A stretch of 64,000 bases of DNA, from positions 3,955,501 through 4,019,500 of the forward strand of contig CM065819.1 of assembly GCA_033398695.1 (NCBI GenBank), in the 5' to 3' direction. Shown here one piece after another: positions 21,734-32,736 of the stretch (positions are counted from its first letter, which is position 1; each line of letters starts with the position of its first letter). Under the pieces are notes generated by a model. The model was not told where the DNA came from. It searched no databases and saw only the letters and a list, made by a program, of their open reading frames with translations. This DNA is from Orobanche coerulescens (lineage: Eukaryota > Streptophyta > Magnoliopsida > Lamiales > Orobanchaceae). The translations under genes and the position numbers were made by a program.

Positions 21734-22305
21734 TAGAGATGTTAAACGGGCTATCCCTAGCGGGCTTCGGGTTAAATAGTCCGGGCCAAAAAAGCCCGAA
21801 TTTAAACGGGCTAGGAAATATCGGCTTTAACCCTGACCCTAACGGGCTTCGGGCGAAACGGGCTAAATATTTAAAAATCTATTTTTTATTTTTTTATAAG
21901 TCAAACAAAAAAAAAACAGTAACAATATATTTTATATATATAGTAACAAATATACTATAATAAATATAACAAAAAATACACTTTTATGTATATACATATA
22001 TATATACTATATTAACAAACATAGTAATAATATATATTATATATAATATTAATATATATTACATATATAATATTAATAAATATTATATATAATATTAATA
22101 TATGTTATATAAATATAGTATTACTATAAGTTGAAATTAATTATATATATATAGGGCTTCGGGCTAGCCCTAACGGGCTTCAAGCTAAACTATCCGGGCC
22201 AAAGAAGCCCGGATTTAAACGGACTAGGAAATATCGGCCCTAACCCGATTTTTTGGCGGGTTAAACGGGTCAGCCCGCCGGGCCCGAGCCCGTTTAACAT
22301 CTCTA
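21734..22305. mobile_element. Non-autonomous hAT-type element (572 bp)
   Basis: The terminal inverted repeat TAGAGATGTTAAACGGGC (18 bases) is perfect at both ends. The 8-base flanks AACATAAT (21726-21733) and AAAATAAT (22306-22313) match at 7 of 8 positions, the target duplication length of hAT elements. Longer subterminal inverted similarity (GGGCTTCGGGY, AGTCCGGGCCAAA-like blocks) extends inward. The centre (21880-22150) is almost pure A/T with no coding sequence. It depends on a transposase supplied in trans. Confidence 0.88.
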
Positions 22306-23407
22306 AAAATAATGCTAACATATGTTTCGAAGCAGAGTAAAAAAAAAGTACAACACTTGCATTTTACCTTGATCATTATTAGTTTCTCTCCTCTAAAAGT
22401 TGAAAGATAACAAGATAAAAAAATTAATAAGAATAATACGCAGAACAGTAATTAAAAGACCAAAAAATTTTGGGAAGTCAGCTGAAATTGCGATTATGGG
22501 ATGATCACCGTTAAAATCTAGTTTGACAGGGCAAGTGGGATATGCAAGTTATTACCAATAACCAGCTATTATACATACGTAGTCTATTTGAGATAGTTTG
22601 ATCACCGTTAAAATCTAGTTTGACATGGCAAGTGGGATATGCAAGTTATTACCAATAACCAGCTATTATACATCGTAGTCTATTTGAGATAGTTTTACAT
22701 TGTCTCCATAATGTGGATTCGTGCTATTTGCGAAGTTAATTATTCTTTGAACTCTAGCATGGAATGACAGAACAATAAGTCTAAACTCTACATGAAATGA
22801 CAGATTAGTAATTCTAAACTCTAGTATGGGACATGAAAGCCTTTAGTATACGATTTACCGTATAGGCATGATATCATCTGAAATAAACTTGATACCCAAA
22901 TCAAAGGAACAATAGAAACTTAGAATCTCATATTAACATAAATTTCACCGCCTTAAAATTTTTGCCGCAAAATCGTTGATGAAGGATTCAAAATCGTCGT
23001 TCTAGTTTCTAACTGCAACTAGCCTCATTGTCACAAGCAAATGCTAAAGCGGAAAAATATAGGCAGAAACAAATTGAATTTGAATAGATTTGTTTTTACC
23101 TAAAACGTAACGCACATTTGTTATACTGCTAATCTAAGACCAAATGTCGTAGAGTGGTGGTCCTGTTTCAAGTGCTCCTGTTCTAGTAGCACTGAGGTCT
23201 AGTAGATCTCGACTCTTCTCGCGTCGCAATTGTCCTAGGTCTTTCTTGGAGACGTGTGATCACATTGTTGCGGTCGATACAATCAACTAAAAACAATCTA
23301 CAATTCATTAAAACAAAAAACAGAAGAAAGGAAAATGAACAAATAAAGAAGGAATGAAAATGTTAGGCGTACTGTACTTGTAACGATGCCTCCACTCTTC
23401 CCGAATT
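22306..23407. other. Intergenic or 3'-flanking sequence
   Basis: AT-rich. It holds the tandem duplication at 22503 and lies downstream of the minus-strand gene that ends at 23408. At about 23140-23275 a more GC-rich patch reads on the minus strand as an Arg/Lys-rich stretch ending LETGPPLYDIWS and a stop, after a TTTTTAG acceptor-like sequence. This could be a further 3' exon or the 3' untranslated region of that gene. Confidence 0.4.
22503..22695 (+). repeat. Tandem duplication of a 97-bp unit
   Basis: Unit 1 spans 22503-22599 and unit 2 spans 22600-22695. Both run from GATCACCGTT to GAGATAGTTT and differ by one substitution and a one-base deletion. This is a very recent local duplication. 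Confidence 0.95.
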
Positions 23408-24712
23408 TCAAGCAATAGTCATGGCTTCTTCAAATTTAGTAACAGCAACATTGATCTCGTCAGATGGATCATAAACTCCATCGCCAAGTAGATAAAGCTC
23501 AGCCTCCTCATCGCCAAAACCATCCACCATGAACTTTTTAATTTTATGCACTTCTTCCTTGGATGCGTAATAAAGCCCTGCTGGCTGTGAATTTCACTAA
23601 AGTAAAGTACAACCCATGATTGAATTGGGTGTGCTTCTCATTTTTCTTCTTCGACCTCTTCTTTAATTCCGGTTCATTGTTATCATCCTCATCTTCTTGT
23701 GTTCTCTTTTTCAAATTCTTTCCCTTCTTTAACTTCAGTGCTATTTCATCACCCTCATCTTCGTCTTGTTTTCTCTTTTTCAGATTCTTTCCCTTCTTTA
23801 AACTTCAGTGCCATTTCATCACCCTCATCTTCATCTTGTTTTCTCTTTTTCAAATTCATTCCCTTCTTTAACTTCAGTTCCAATTCATCACTCTCATCTC
23901 CGTCTTGTTTCAATTTCTTTCCCTTTCCTAATTTCAGTTCCTTTTTATCATCCTCATCTTCGTCTTGTTTTCTCGTTTCCATGTTTTTTCCCTCCTTTAA
24001 CTTCAGCTTTTTTTTCATCATCCTCATCTTCTTCTTTTCTCTTTTTCATGTTCTTTACCTTCTTTAGGTTCTGCTTCTTCTTTTGCCTTTGCCCGTACGA
24101 TGCAAATGTTGCACCACACGTTAATGAATCTGGATCAACTACCTTCTGGTAATCCGCATACTCTTTAGATGTCAAAACTCTTCCAGTTTTATGGTGGTGC
24201 TCCATCTGCATATCAAATTGCAAGCACAAACTGATAAGAAAAACAATATAAGAAGAAGAAAGTGATGAAGACATTGAAAACCTTACCATCCTAATCAAAG
24301 CAGCGCGGAGGAGCAAGCCCGGAACGTTATACCCACTAAAAGCATAGATGATGTAAGGTGGCGGATCATTCCCCAGATGGAATATCTTTTGAACAACCTC
24401 ATCTTCTTCTTTTCCCTCACAATTAAGTATCTTGCATTTTGTTCCATCAAGTTTAAAGGCCCAGCTATCAGAAGCTACGAGCATCCCAAAATCATACTTG
24501 CCACTCATTATTGTTGTGCCCTAACAGCAAAAGCAAATTATCATAATTAAAAACATTACAGCAATGAAATGTAGAAACAAAATGTTGAGTTTCATGCCTA
24601 CACAATATTTCACCTCGGATAAGTAATACTATATAGCTATTCGAGATGAATTGAAAAGAAATCAAATGAAATCAAGAATACTTACAAAACCAAGAGGAGA
24701 CCGAGACGCCAT
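23408..24712 (-). CDS. Unrecognised spliced plant gene with Lys/Glu-rich repeat tract
   Basis: Exon 1 is 24712-24686 (MASRSPLGF, then donor GTAAGT). Exon 2 is 24520-24287, contains YDFGMLVASDSWAFKLDG and PPPYIIYAFSGYNVPG, and ends at a GTAAGG donor. Exon 3 starts at 24205 after an 81-base intron that keeps frame, and holds EHHHKTGRVLTSKEYADYQK. It runs into a Lys/Glu/Asp-rich VNTR (23650-24067). A last segment (about 23578-23408) reads YASKEEVHKIKKFMVDGFGD and DGVYDPSDEINVAVTKFEEA before a TGA. Frame is lost in a run of eight T at about 24006-24013, so a product with the last segment needs splicing around it or a different allele. Basic, probably nuclear, judging only by composition. I do not recognise the family. 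Conserved-looking ends and good splice sites suggest a real gene, possibly damaged. Confidence 0.55.
23650..24067 (-). repeat. Coding VNTR, about 60-bp units rich in Lys/Glu/Asp
   Basis: About six diverged units alternate a CTTCATCTTGTTTTC-like block with TTCCCTTCTTTAACTTCAG-like blocks on the plus strand. On the minus strand they encode repeats of the type KKRKQDEDEGDE followed by LKLKKGKN-like sequence. Unit lengths vary by amounts that are not multiples of three, so reading frame differs between units. Confidence 0.75.
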
Positions 24713-26419
24713 TGTTGAGCTACTACCACCTGCTCCTTAAACAGCAAGAAAGAAACAGCACTTAAACAATACTAGATTGTAGAGGAAAGGACTTTATATT
24801 TCAATTTCATTAGAATTCTTAATCACCATGAAGACTAAAATCACGATTCGTACTTGCAATACATGGAACTAGACCAAAAACATTAGCCTACTGAATACGA
24901 AGAAACATCAACCATCTTTCCTATTTCAAAGTAGACAAAACTAAAGACTTATGCAAAGACAAAGCGAAATGGAAACAACCCATATCAGAAAGTCATGGAG
25001 TTAAATCTCATACTGCATACTCAGTACACAAAAAATCCAGAAAAGAAAGAAAAGAAGAGAGCTAACTCAATTATAGAAGACCTGGAAGCTTAGCAACTGA
25101 AGCTTTGAATCCTCTTAAAACCTTAAACATAAAAACTGAAAGAGAAAAAGAAAACAAAAAACAAAAGGAAAAAACAGAGAAGGAAACCGATAACCTAATA
25201 ATTTTATGTACTGATATAAAATTCGAAATTTATTTTTTAATTCCATGTTATCTTTTAATTTATTTTTCAGGATTTTTCATTTTTTTCCTTTTTTTTAACA
25301 TTCATTCTCTTTTTTTATTTGCTTTTTTTCTCTACTTTTTTTCCCTCTTTTTCTCCTTTTATGTTATCTATGTAACGATCATTGACGGTTTCAAAGTTTG
25401 ATTCATGTTAGCCGACCCCAAATCATTTTGGGACTAAGGCTTAGATGTTGATATCAAATTCGAAACCCAATAATCGAAGATCTTATATTGATACCAAAAT
25501 AACTAGCAAAATAATCGAAGCCCTAACAATCCCCATAAAACCTTAATAAAATGATCTGGTATTAAACAATGAAAACCCCAAACATAATAAATGTCATATT
25601 AGCTTCAAATTCCCTAATTTTGAGATCTGTGTTAACCAAAGGAATGGAGAAATCTGTAGAAAGAGAAACATGAAATTTGTAGAGAGAGAAACACATACGT
25701 TATCTTCCATCATCTCCATTTAAGACCTTCAAACATATAAATTTATAGAGACAGAAACATGGTAATGTCGAACACAAAGAAGATTGAATTAGAGCACAAG
25801 AGAGCTATAATCTGTAGAGAGAGAAGCTCTTCAAACCTTCAAAGTACAACTCTTCAAAGAATCCTTGAATCTGTCACAAGAGAGGGCGTCCTACAGATCT
25901 CAAAGAGGAGTGAAAACGCGTTAGGGCACAAGAGAACCTCGGGTAGTCGTCTGAATTGTTTTTGGTTTTGTTTCTCTGTTCAAGTCAAAACACGTTAGGA
26001 ATTGAAATGTTACCTACGTGCTAACCTCACACGTGTAGTGGGGAATTTTATTTTATCATTGCGTGGGAATTTTTTTTCGCACGCCGGCCAAACTGACGGC
26101 CGCATGGAAAGTTCACGGTCGTACATAATGTGTAAAAAATTTTAAAGTGCGGTACTGCAAGTGGTAGTTTCTGAAGTCTAGTTGCGAGTGCTCTGACACT
26201 CCATATCTCAAAAAAATGTGTTTCTTTTAAGTTACAATAAATTTATGGAAAAAAAACATCATGAATCTCGAAGAAACCATGATGTTCACAAAATATCATA
26301 TGGTTGTTCCATATTTTACATCCATGACGTTTGCTGCCCTAAATGTCATAGATGTCCTCTGCAATGACATATATCTAGAAATGTCATAAAATAAGTGTCA
26401 TTAAAGGATATATCTCTAG
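24713..26419. other. Upstream flank, no further gene supported
   Basis: AT-rich sequence upstream of the minus-strand gene. It has a purine/T-rich low-complexity segment (25120-25370), a SINE-like tail (25395-25460) and GAGAGAGAAAC repeats (25640-25830). A 79-codon plus frame at 25759-25998 has no recognisable domain. The segment 26190-26418 ends CTCTAGTAGTG with ATGTCAT motifs inside, which hints at a CACTA-type terminus but cannot be paired. Confidence 0.4.
25395..25460 (+). repeat. SINE-like 3' tail (Au-type module)
   Basis: The segment TTCATGTTAGCCGACCCCAA, then TTTGGGACTAAGGCTTAG, matches the conserved 3' module of plant Au-type SINEs from memory. The tRNA-derived A and B boxes are not apparent upstream, so only the 3' end is present. 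Confidence 0.5.
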
Positions 26420-28364
26420 TAGTGATGCAAACAAACTTCGAAAAAGATACAGCTTATTCAACCCCCCATTCTAAGCTACTTATACTGTATATTGTGGCCA
26501 ACAGACAGACAACGTCATTTTTATACCTTTCTTTCAACAGATATTCGCTAAGTCTATTGTATCACATTTGTCCAAATTGTTTTAGCTGGTAGAACGATCT
26601 TTGCAGCTTATTTTAGAACATGCTTTTGGGATATGAATTACTTGCTGCTCGTAATTTAAATCCTTCTGAGATTTTTATGTATATATCACTATCAAGTCAA
26701 CCATATAGATATGCAGTTACTACATCCATGAGGCGCATATGGAGCCTTTGTGACACAACCAGACTAATAAAAATCTGAAAGTAACTATGTCCATTACTGG
26801 AGAGTACGTTTTTTCATAATCAATTCCTGGTCTTTGAGAAAAACCTTGTGCTATGAGTCTTGATTTCTATCTCGTAATTTCATGAGTTCATTTTTCTTTC
26901 TGATAAAGACCCATTTGTATCCTACTAGGATAATATTTTTTGGAGTTTGAACTACAGGTCCAAACGCCTTTCGTTTTTTTTCAAGGAATTTAATTCAGCC
27001 TCTATGGCTTCTTTCCATTTTGGCCAATCATCTTTATTTCTACAGTCTTCAACAGACTTTGGTTTAGGATCCTCATTTGAAACTTCACAAGCCATATTAA
27101 TGGCAAATATGTCATTTATGATGACATTTCTTTCTCCAATAATTTACTTGAAGATGAATAATTTATTGAGATCTCATTATTTTCAGACACTAATAGTTCT
27201 TCAGGAACTACATTACTTTCATTTTGATTGATAAATCATTATTATTGTTTGGTTCTTATCTTGCACATTCCTTTTTCTAGGTACCGAGTCTTTTGAACCA
27301 ATTAGTCGACCATATTTTTGGCGTATTTTGGATTTATTTGCTGCTACTAGTCTTTCAGGGACATCAATTTTGGCTGGTGCATTTGCAGCAGGTATAAGGG
27401 ATTTCGTCACTCTTCGTGTATCAACGGAAGTATCAGGTAGTAGATTTACAACCTTTTGTAAGTGATGATGTTTTTAACCTCTTGCTCATATTGACTATTC
27501 CGCAGATCAAAATGTGACAGGGTATTTTCATTCCAAGAGATATCCTCTTACTTTTTTGGATGTAGTTTTGTCCCACCTAATATTGGGTTTGTCTTTTTCA
27601 TCAAATGACAATCTGCAAAGCGCGTAGTAAATAGATCACCTGTCAAAGATTCAAGATACCTTATAGTTGAAGGTGAATCAAACTCAATGTATATCCCAAG
27701 ACTTTGTTGGGGACCCATTTCTGTGCGTTATGGGGTGCAATTGGGACTTGAACAGCACAACCAAATATTCGTAAATAAGAAACATCAGATTCTCGACCAG
27801 AGACAAGTTGCATGGGAGAATATGGATGGTAAGTCGTTGGCCTAATACAGACTAATGTTGCTGCATGTAATATGGCATGACCCCAAGTAGAGGTTGGGAG
27901 TTTTCATTTCATAAGTAATGGTCTTGAAATCAGTTTAAGACGTTTAATAACCGACTATGCTAGATCATTTTGCATATGGACATTAGCAACGAAACGTTCG
28001 ACCTCAGTTCTAATTGCCATGCAATAATCTTGAGATCTAAACCCACCAGCATTGTCAAGACAAATTGCCTTGATTGAATTATCAGGGAATTGAGGTCATA
28101 ATTTTATTATATGAGCAAGTAATCTAGCAAATGCCACATTTCTAGTTGAAAGTCCATCTAGTAGACGCATCAATCAATATCATAAAGTATTGAAATGGTC
28201 CACATGGTGGGTCTATCGGTCCACAAATATCTCCTTGAATTATTTCTATAAAGATAGAGATTCAATGCTAACTTTTGTACTTGAAGGCCTAACAATTAAC
28301 TTGCCTTGTCCATAAGCATCACATGAGATCTCATTAGCTAAAAAAATCTTTGGGTTTTTTTATA
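26420..28364 (-). pseudogene. pol: Degenerate copia pol (integrase to RT), 3' half of the host element of the nest
   Basis: Minus-strand integrase at about 27600-28360 (ISCDAYGQGKLIVRPSS, then DNAGGFRSQDYCM and QLVSGRESDVSYLRIFGCAV). The linker is at about 27240-27600. The start of reverse transcriptase at 26760-27010 includes GPVVQTPKNIIP and YKWVF-type motifs. Stops occur every 20-40 codons in all frames. The frame joins directly to 60482-62115 across the 28365-60481 insertion (the pre-integrase GH motif of the right part is completed by this part). The copy is truncated within RT at the left, with no LTR seen. Confidence 0.85.
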
Positions 28365-28369
28365 TTATG
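28365..28369. repeat. Target site duplication TTATG (left)
   Basis: TTATG precedes the TGTTGGCC terminus and is repeated at 60477-60481 after the matching CCCAACA end, 32 kb away. This shows that everything between is one insertion with later nested insertions. Confidence 0.92.
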
Positions 28370-29643
28370 TGTTGGCCACTTAAGTATACAGAATACAGCT
28401 TGGAAAGTGTTTAAGCGACAAGCTGTACGATTTTCAAATAGGAGTGCGTAGCGGAAGTCCTGAAACGGTAAGTTGGTGTAAATACAGCAACTATGTTTTT
28501 ATCTCCTGTTAGCTTGGTGCGTACAGGGTTTTGCAGTGTGTACTTATAGAAATCACAGTTTATGAAAACAGTAACGGCAGAAGGTAAATAACACAATATT
28601 TAAAGTGGTTTGAGGTAAACCCCTCTACGTCCACTGGTCCTCCACACAGGAGTAAAACGTTTATTATAATCACTACGTACACAACTACGTGACTATAATC
28701 AAACCTATCCTTGTATCGTTCACACAGATTGACACAAAGACTGTCGCTTTCAACCGTTCACATAGATTGGTCAAAGCTAACTCTTGACTTGCTTCCTCAC
28801 ACACAGTTCCAAAGCTTCGTCATATTCATCCCACACAGGTCGTAATAGCTTCTTTAGTTCACACAGAATTAGGTTTTTACTCAAAGGTAAAAGTAAGGTA
28901 ACCAGGTAAGAACAACAACTTGAATATGAAGTTCTTGAGCTGGTGATTGTTGTTCTTGATGACTGAGTATATTTCTTCTTCTTCAGATATGGATTGATAC
29001 TAGGAAGAAATATATTTGCTCTTGTAATCTTGATCTGATGATAATGAATATTCAGTCTTTTGATTGTTTGAATATCGCTTGTAAGCTTGTATGTATTCTT
29101 GTATTCTGATCTTCAAATTCTAGGGTATAAATAGCTTCTGAATAGATCTGTTGAGAATAGATCCATTGAGCCAATAGACTGTTCTAACGTGTTGATGGAC
29201 AAGATCCGGTTTTTGCTCCTTGATTGAAGATCTCTGTCTGATGGAATTTAAATACTCTATCCCTTCAGTATTTAAATAGCTCTTTCAAATGGGGCTTGAC
29301 TTTAGTGAGTAAATCAGATTTCGTTCCAACGGTCTTCAGTCCTATTTGGATAAGTGTTGAAGGACGCAACACTTACAGTCTGTATGATGTATCCAATATA
29401 ATGCTGATTGACTAACGCTATATGGAATGATGCTGTATGAATGATTCAGGACAGCTTCCATACTTGGTGTCATATCGACTTGAGCTTTTTGCTGTATGAT
29501 AGGCAATTATTCTTTTGCTGTATGATGAGGCAACGCAGGATGCAGGATAAATTGTACAGCGATATGAACAGCTTCTTAACAGCTACTTGCTGTATGAAGC
29601 TTGTTGTTTAGTAATTATAAAAACAACATTGTTTTTCACAACA
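28370..29643 (-). repeat. 3' LTR of the defective Sirevirus-like element
   Basis: 1274 bp, TGTTGGCCACTT to TTTTTCACAACA. By eye it is a few percent diverged from the 5' LTR, with scattered substitutions and short indels, so it is clearly older than the Sirevirus-like copy at 5078. GCTGTATGA and ATGATGAGGCA motifs recur several times in its last 250 bases. Confidence 0.88.
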
Positions 29644-30776
29644 ATTTTCCTCTCTTTGATAATGCCAAAACCTGATGATGCCAAAACTTTGATGCCAAAA
29701 TTTCTTTAAAACATATTTGATTTGAGAGGCTTTCTTCTTAATCTTATGTCGAATGATCAATTATCCTTCTGCTGTATGATTAGGCACTTGACATCTTGTT
29801 GTATGATTGGCAACGCAAGATACATGAGTTTATCCAATTGTACGATCATCTTCGGGACATCTACTTGCTGTATGATGACTATACGAAGTCTTGCTGTATG
29901 TTGGCAATTATCAAAACAAGGTACAGGATTGTTTATCCCAACAATTTCTCCATTTTTGATAATGTCAAGACCTCTTCATTGATGATGCTAAAAACCTCTT
30001 TATGCTAAAACAATTTCCTTCTATTTCGATAACATCTTGAGCAGCTTCTTGTTCTTCTATCGAAATGATCTGGTCTTTAGCACTTGGTAAAAAAAATGTG
30101 AACTGCTCGCAGGTAAGTTCTAAAATGATAGCATCTAACAGGGAAGTGTATTACAACTTAAACTTATGATTGGCGCGCAAGCACAATCGTACAGTGTGAT
30201 CTAGTTGAGTACAACTGAACCTATAAATTGTTCGCAGACAAGTTCTTACAGCTTGATACTTAAACTGTTTGATTGCAGCAATAAAAATTGATTTGAGTTT
30301 AAATTCGCATCATTTGAGATGGTGAAGTCCAAATGTCATGCAAAGCGTTTAAATAATTAAAATGTTTGAATATTAAAACAGGGCATGTGGACTTAAAACT
30401 GTTTGCAGTACACAATAGAATAAAACTATCAAGCATAATTGATGTCCTGTAGTGTAAGTATTGTATCCGCGAATAATACAGTGTTCCCCCTTAAAAGGTA
30501 TATACAGGATTCAATTCTTACATTAATGTTCGGATTAACACTATATTCATGGGTCGTACTGTATTCCCCCTTAATTAATGCACACGTCAGCTGTAGGAAG
30601 GTTTCATGCCTTCTCTGTCCTACAATGCTGTCTGACTGTTCTGAGTGTACAATTAATTAATGGTGGATACTGTATTCTTGGGTCTTACAGCGTTCCCCCT
30701 CAATTAATGAGTAAAAGCATAAAAACTTACAAGGAGTCTGGCTGTAGCATTCCCAATTCTTGTCGAAGCATAGAAA
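29644..30776 (-). other. 3' non-coding region with repeated polypurine tracts
   Basis: No coding sequence. TTTTGATAATG-type phrases recur (29655-30040). At about 30484, 30563 and 30695 the plus strand has TTCCCCCTTAA or TTCCCCCTCAATTAATG, i.e. GGGGGAA purine tracts on the coding strand. Multiple purine tracts upstream of the 3' LTR are a described feature of Sireviruses. Confidence 0.65.
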
Positions 30777-32658
30777 TCAAGTAAATTTTGGTCCTGGTGT
30801 GATAGTGCCTTTCGGTACCCAAATTTGCCGGACAACAATTGGTTTGCTGTAGGTTACTTTTAGCCCGTTCTTGCGATGTCTACGTGGGGCAAGCACGTAG
30901 ATGCTGTAATCATGATTATTATGCATGTAAAATCGAGAGTTATAGTTATTATTCCAGTACGATTGTTGTCTAGGAGGTGGAGCCATTTTCATAGATCTTA
31001 CAGCTTGCCTCCTGGGTCTCTAGTTGGATTCCCAAAGCTGTTGCTGATATTGCGCTGCGACATGTTTTCTTGATGGATAACAGGGCTCCTGTATCCAATA
31101 TCTAGGGGCGCTGTACTGTTGTAAGTATTGATGTGCGGGCCTTTGATATCTGGATACAGCCTTCTTTCTGAACGGCTGCTGGCGCTTTTGATATGCTCGG
31201 GGAGCATGTTGTTGGTTATGACTTACAGGTCTAAATGGCTGAGGATTACACTTTTTGGAATATGACTGTGGTGGCGGAATAGCAGCCTTTGCTGTTTGCA
31301 GTGCAATAGGTGCCTTCGCAGGACTCGGGATTTCTTCCGGCATAGGAATGGGTTTCTCACTCCTGACGAATACCGTACTAGATTTTCCTTTGTTGGAGAA
31401 CGAGTTGTACCCTAACCCACGCTTATCATTAGGGCTGTTAGCGGTCTAACTATACTCGAGAACCACCCGAGAACAGTCCGATAATACCCGGAACCGATAC
31501 TCACCCGAAACGTTAGCAGTCCGGATACTGGTACCAAAGTTAGAACCGAAACCGATAAGGACTGAAACCGGTAACCCATTAAAAAACCCGGTAATTTTTC
31601 ATAAACATACATTGTACAAGATATTGTATAAGGTATTAGTACATATAGAAAAAATAAGTTTAAGAGACCTTATCTCTTAATTTCCTTAGCATACATTTGG
31701 AAAAAACTCTCGATTCTTGTTTCGATTATGAGGTTTTGATGATTAGGACTTTTAATGATACAAGATACTCGAGAATCCGCCCGAAGTACCTGGGACCGAT
31801 ACTTACCCGAAACGTTAGCGGTCCGGATACAAGTATTGAAGTTGGGACCCGAAACCGGTAAGGACCGAAACCGGTAATACTCGATACCTTAATGGTCCAG
31901 ACCCAGGAAGACAAGACCCGGACCGAACCGGACCGAAAACAGCCCTACTTATCATGAGCATGTTGCCCAGTGCTTAGGATCTCTTCCATTCTATTAGAGG
32001 ATTTCTCGAAAGAATTCAAGATTGTCTCTAATTCTCCTTCACGTTTCTCGAGAGATTTTACTTTGGCTTCGAGTAGAGCCAAATCATTTGTCTTTCTTTC
32101 AAGATGAGACTTAGTCTCATTTAGATCATGAGCAAGTTGATGATTGCTCTCCATGAGTTTTTCTAAATTGACTTTGCTGTTATCGCAATCGACTGACATA
32201 TTTTCGAAATTATCCTCCAGCAAGTCGTTTTCTTCCTTTAACTCTAAGTTAGAAATTTCGAGCTGTATGTTTTCTCTTTTCAATGTCTCATGGGCCTTTT
32301 GAATGTTATTAAATTCATTCAACATATTTTCAAAGGTATGAGATGTATTTACAGGAATAGTTGAGGTAGAGCTTACCTCATCATCATTGCCGTCTTCATT
32401 ATCCTCGTTAACTTTGGCCACAGAGCACATGTAGGCTCTATCTTCTAGCTCATCATCAGACGAGTCACTGTCAGTGACCACCTGAAGACACTTAGTCTTT
32501 GTTGATGCGGGTGAAGCTTGTGATTCTTCAATGAAGGACTTGAGTTTGTTCTTCATCCTGATTCTCCAGTCATCAAACTCGTTAATAGAAAACATTGGTA
32601 CCTTGTTAATCAGTGAGGTATCCATGTCTAAGAATAGAAAAGATAACGAAGATTTCAA
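30777..32658 (-). pseudogene. gag: Rearranged Sirevirus-type gag interrupted by a hAT element
   Basis: The N-terminus begins MDTSLINKVPMFSINEFDDW (about 32622). It jumps after about 40 residues to an acidic segment and a long coiled coil (32550-31960), so most of the capsid and the CCHC knuckle have been deleted. The frame runs into the hAT element at 31947. It continues on the other side (31421 onward, RGLGYNSFSNKGKSS) as a Gln/Arg/Pro-rich tail to a stop near 31020, then a further piece ending QIWVPKGTITPGPKFT at 30777. The hAT insertion supplies the current stop codon. Confidence 0.78.
31430..31947. mobile_element. Non-autonomous hAT-type element (518 bp) with perfect 8-bp TSD
   Basis: Terminal inverted repeats TAGGGCTGTT and AACAGCCCTA are flanked by identical 8-base duplications CTTATCAT (31422-31429 and 31948-31955). 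The interior has repeated CCGAAACCGGTAA and ACCCGAAACGTTAGC blocks and no reading frame. It inserted in the gag of the defective Sirevirus-like element and is the youngest event in that segment. Confidence 0.93.
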
Positions 32659-32722
32659 AAATAAAGTGATTTTAAAGATCTGATTCGGTTAAAAATACGA
32701 CTGATTCTTTTTAGAATCAACC

Positions 32723-32734
32723 ACTCCGATACCA
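32723..32734 (-). other. Primer binding site, initiator Met tRNA type
   Basis: Plus-strand ACTCCGATACCA is TGGTATCGGAGT on the coding strand. It lies two bases from the 5' LTR and shows that the element reads toward lower coordinates. Confidence 0.88.
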
Positions 32735-32736
32735 CT

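Noticed and set aside
26190..26420. Possible CACTA terminus ending CTCTAGTAGTG with ATGTCAT subterminal motifs.
   Set aside because: No partner terminus, no 3-base duplication and no transposase were found, and its sequence does not match the CACTACGCC end at 18579.
31020..31343. Stand-alone Gln/Arg/Pro-rich small protein.
   Set aside because: It is the C-terminal tail of the Sirevirus-type gag separated by the hAT insertion.
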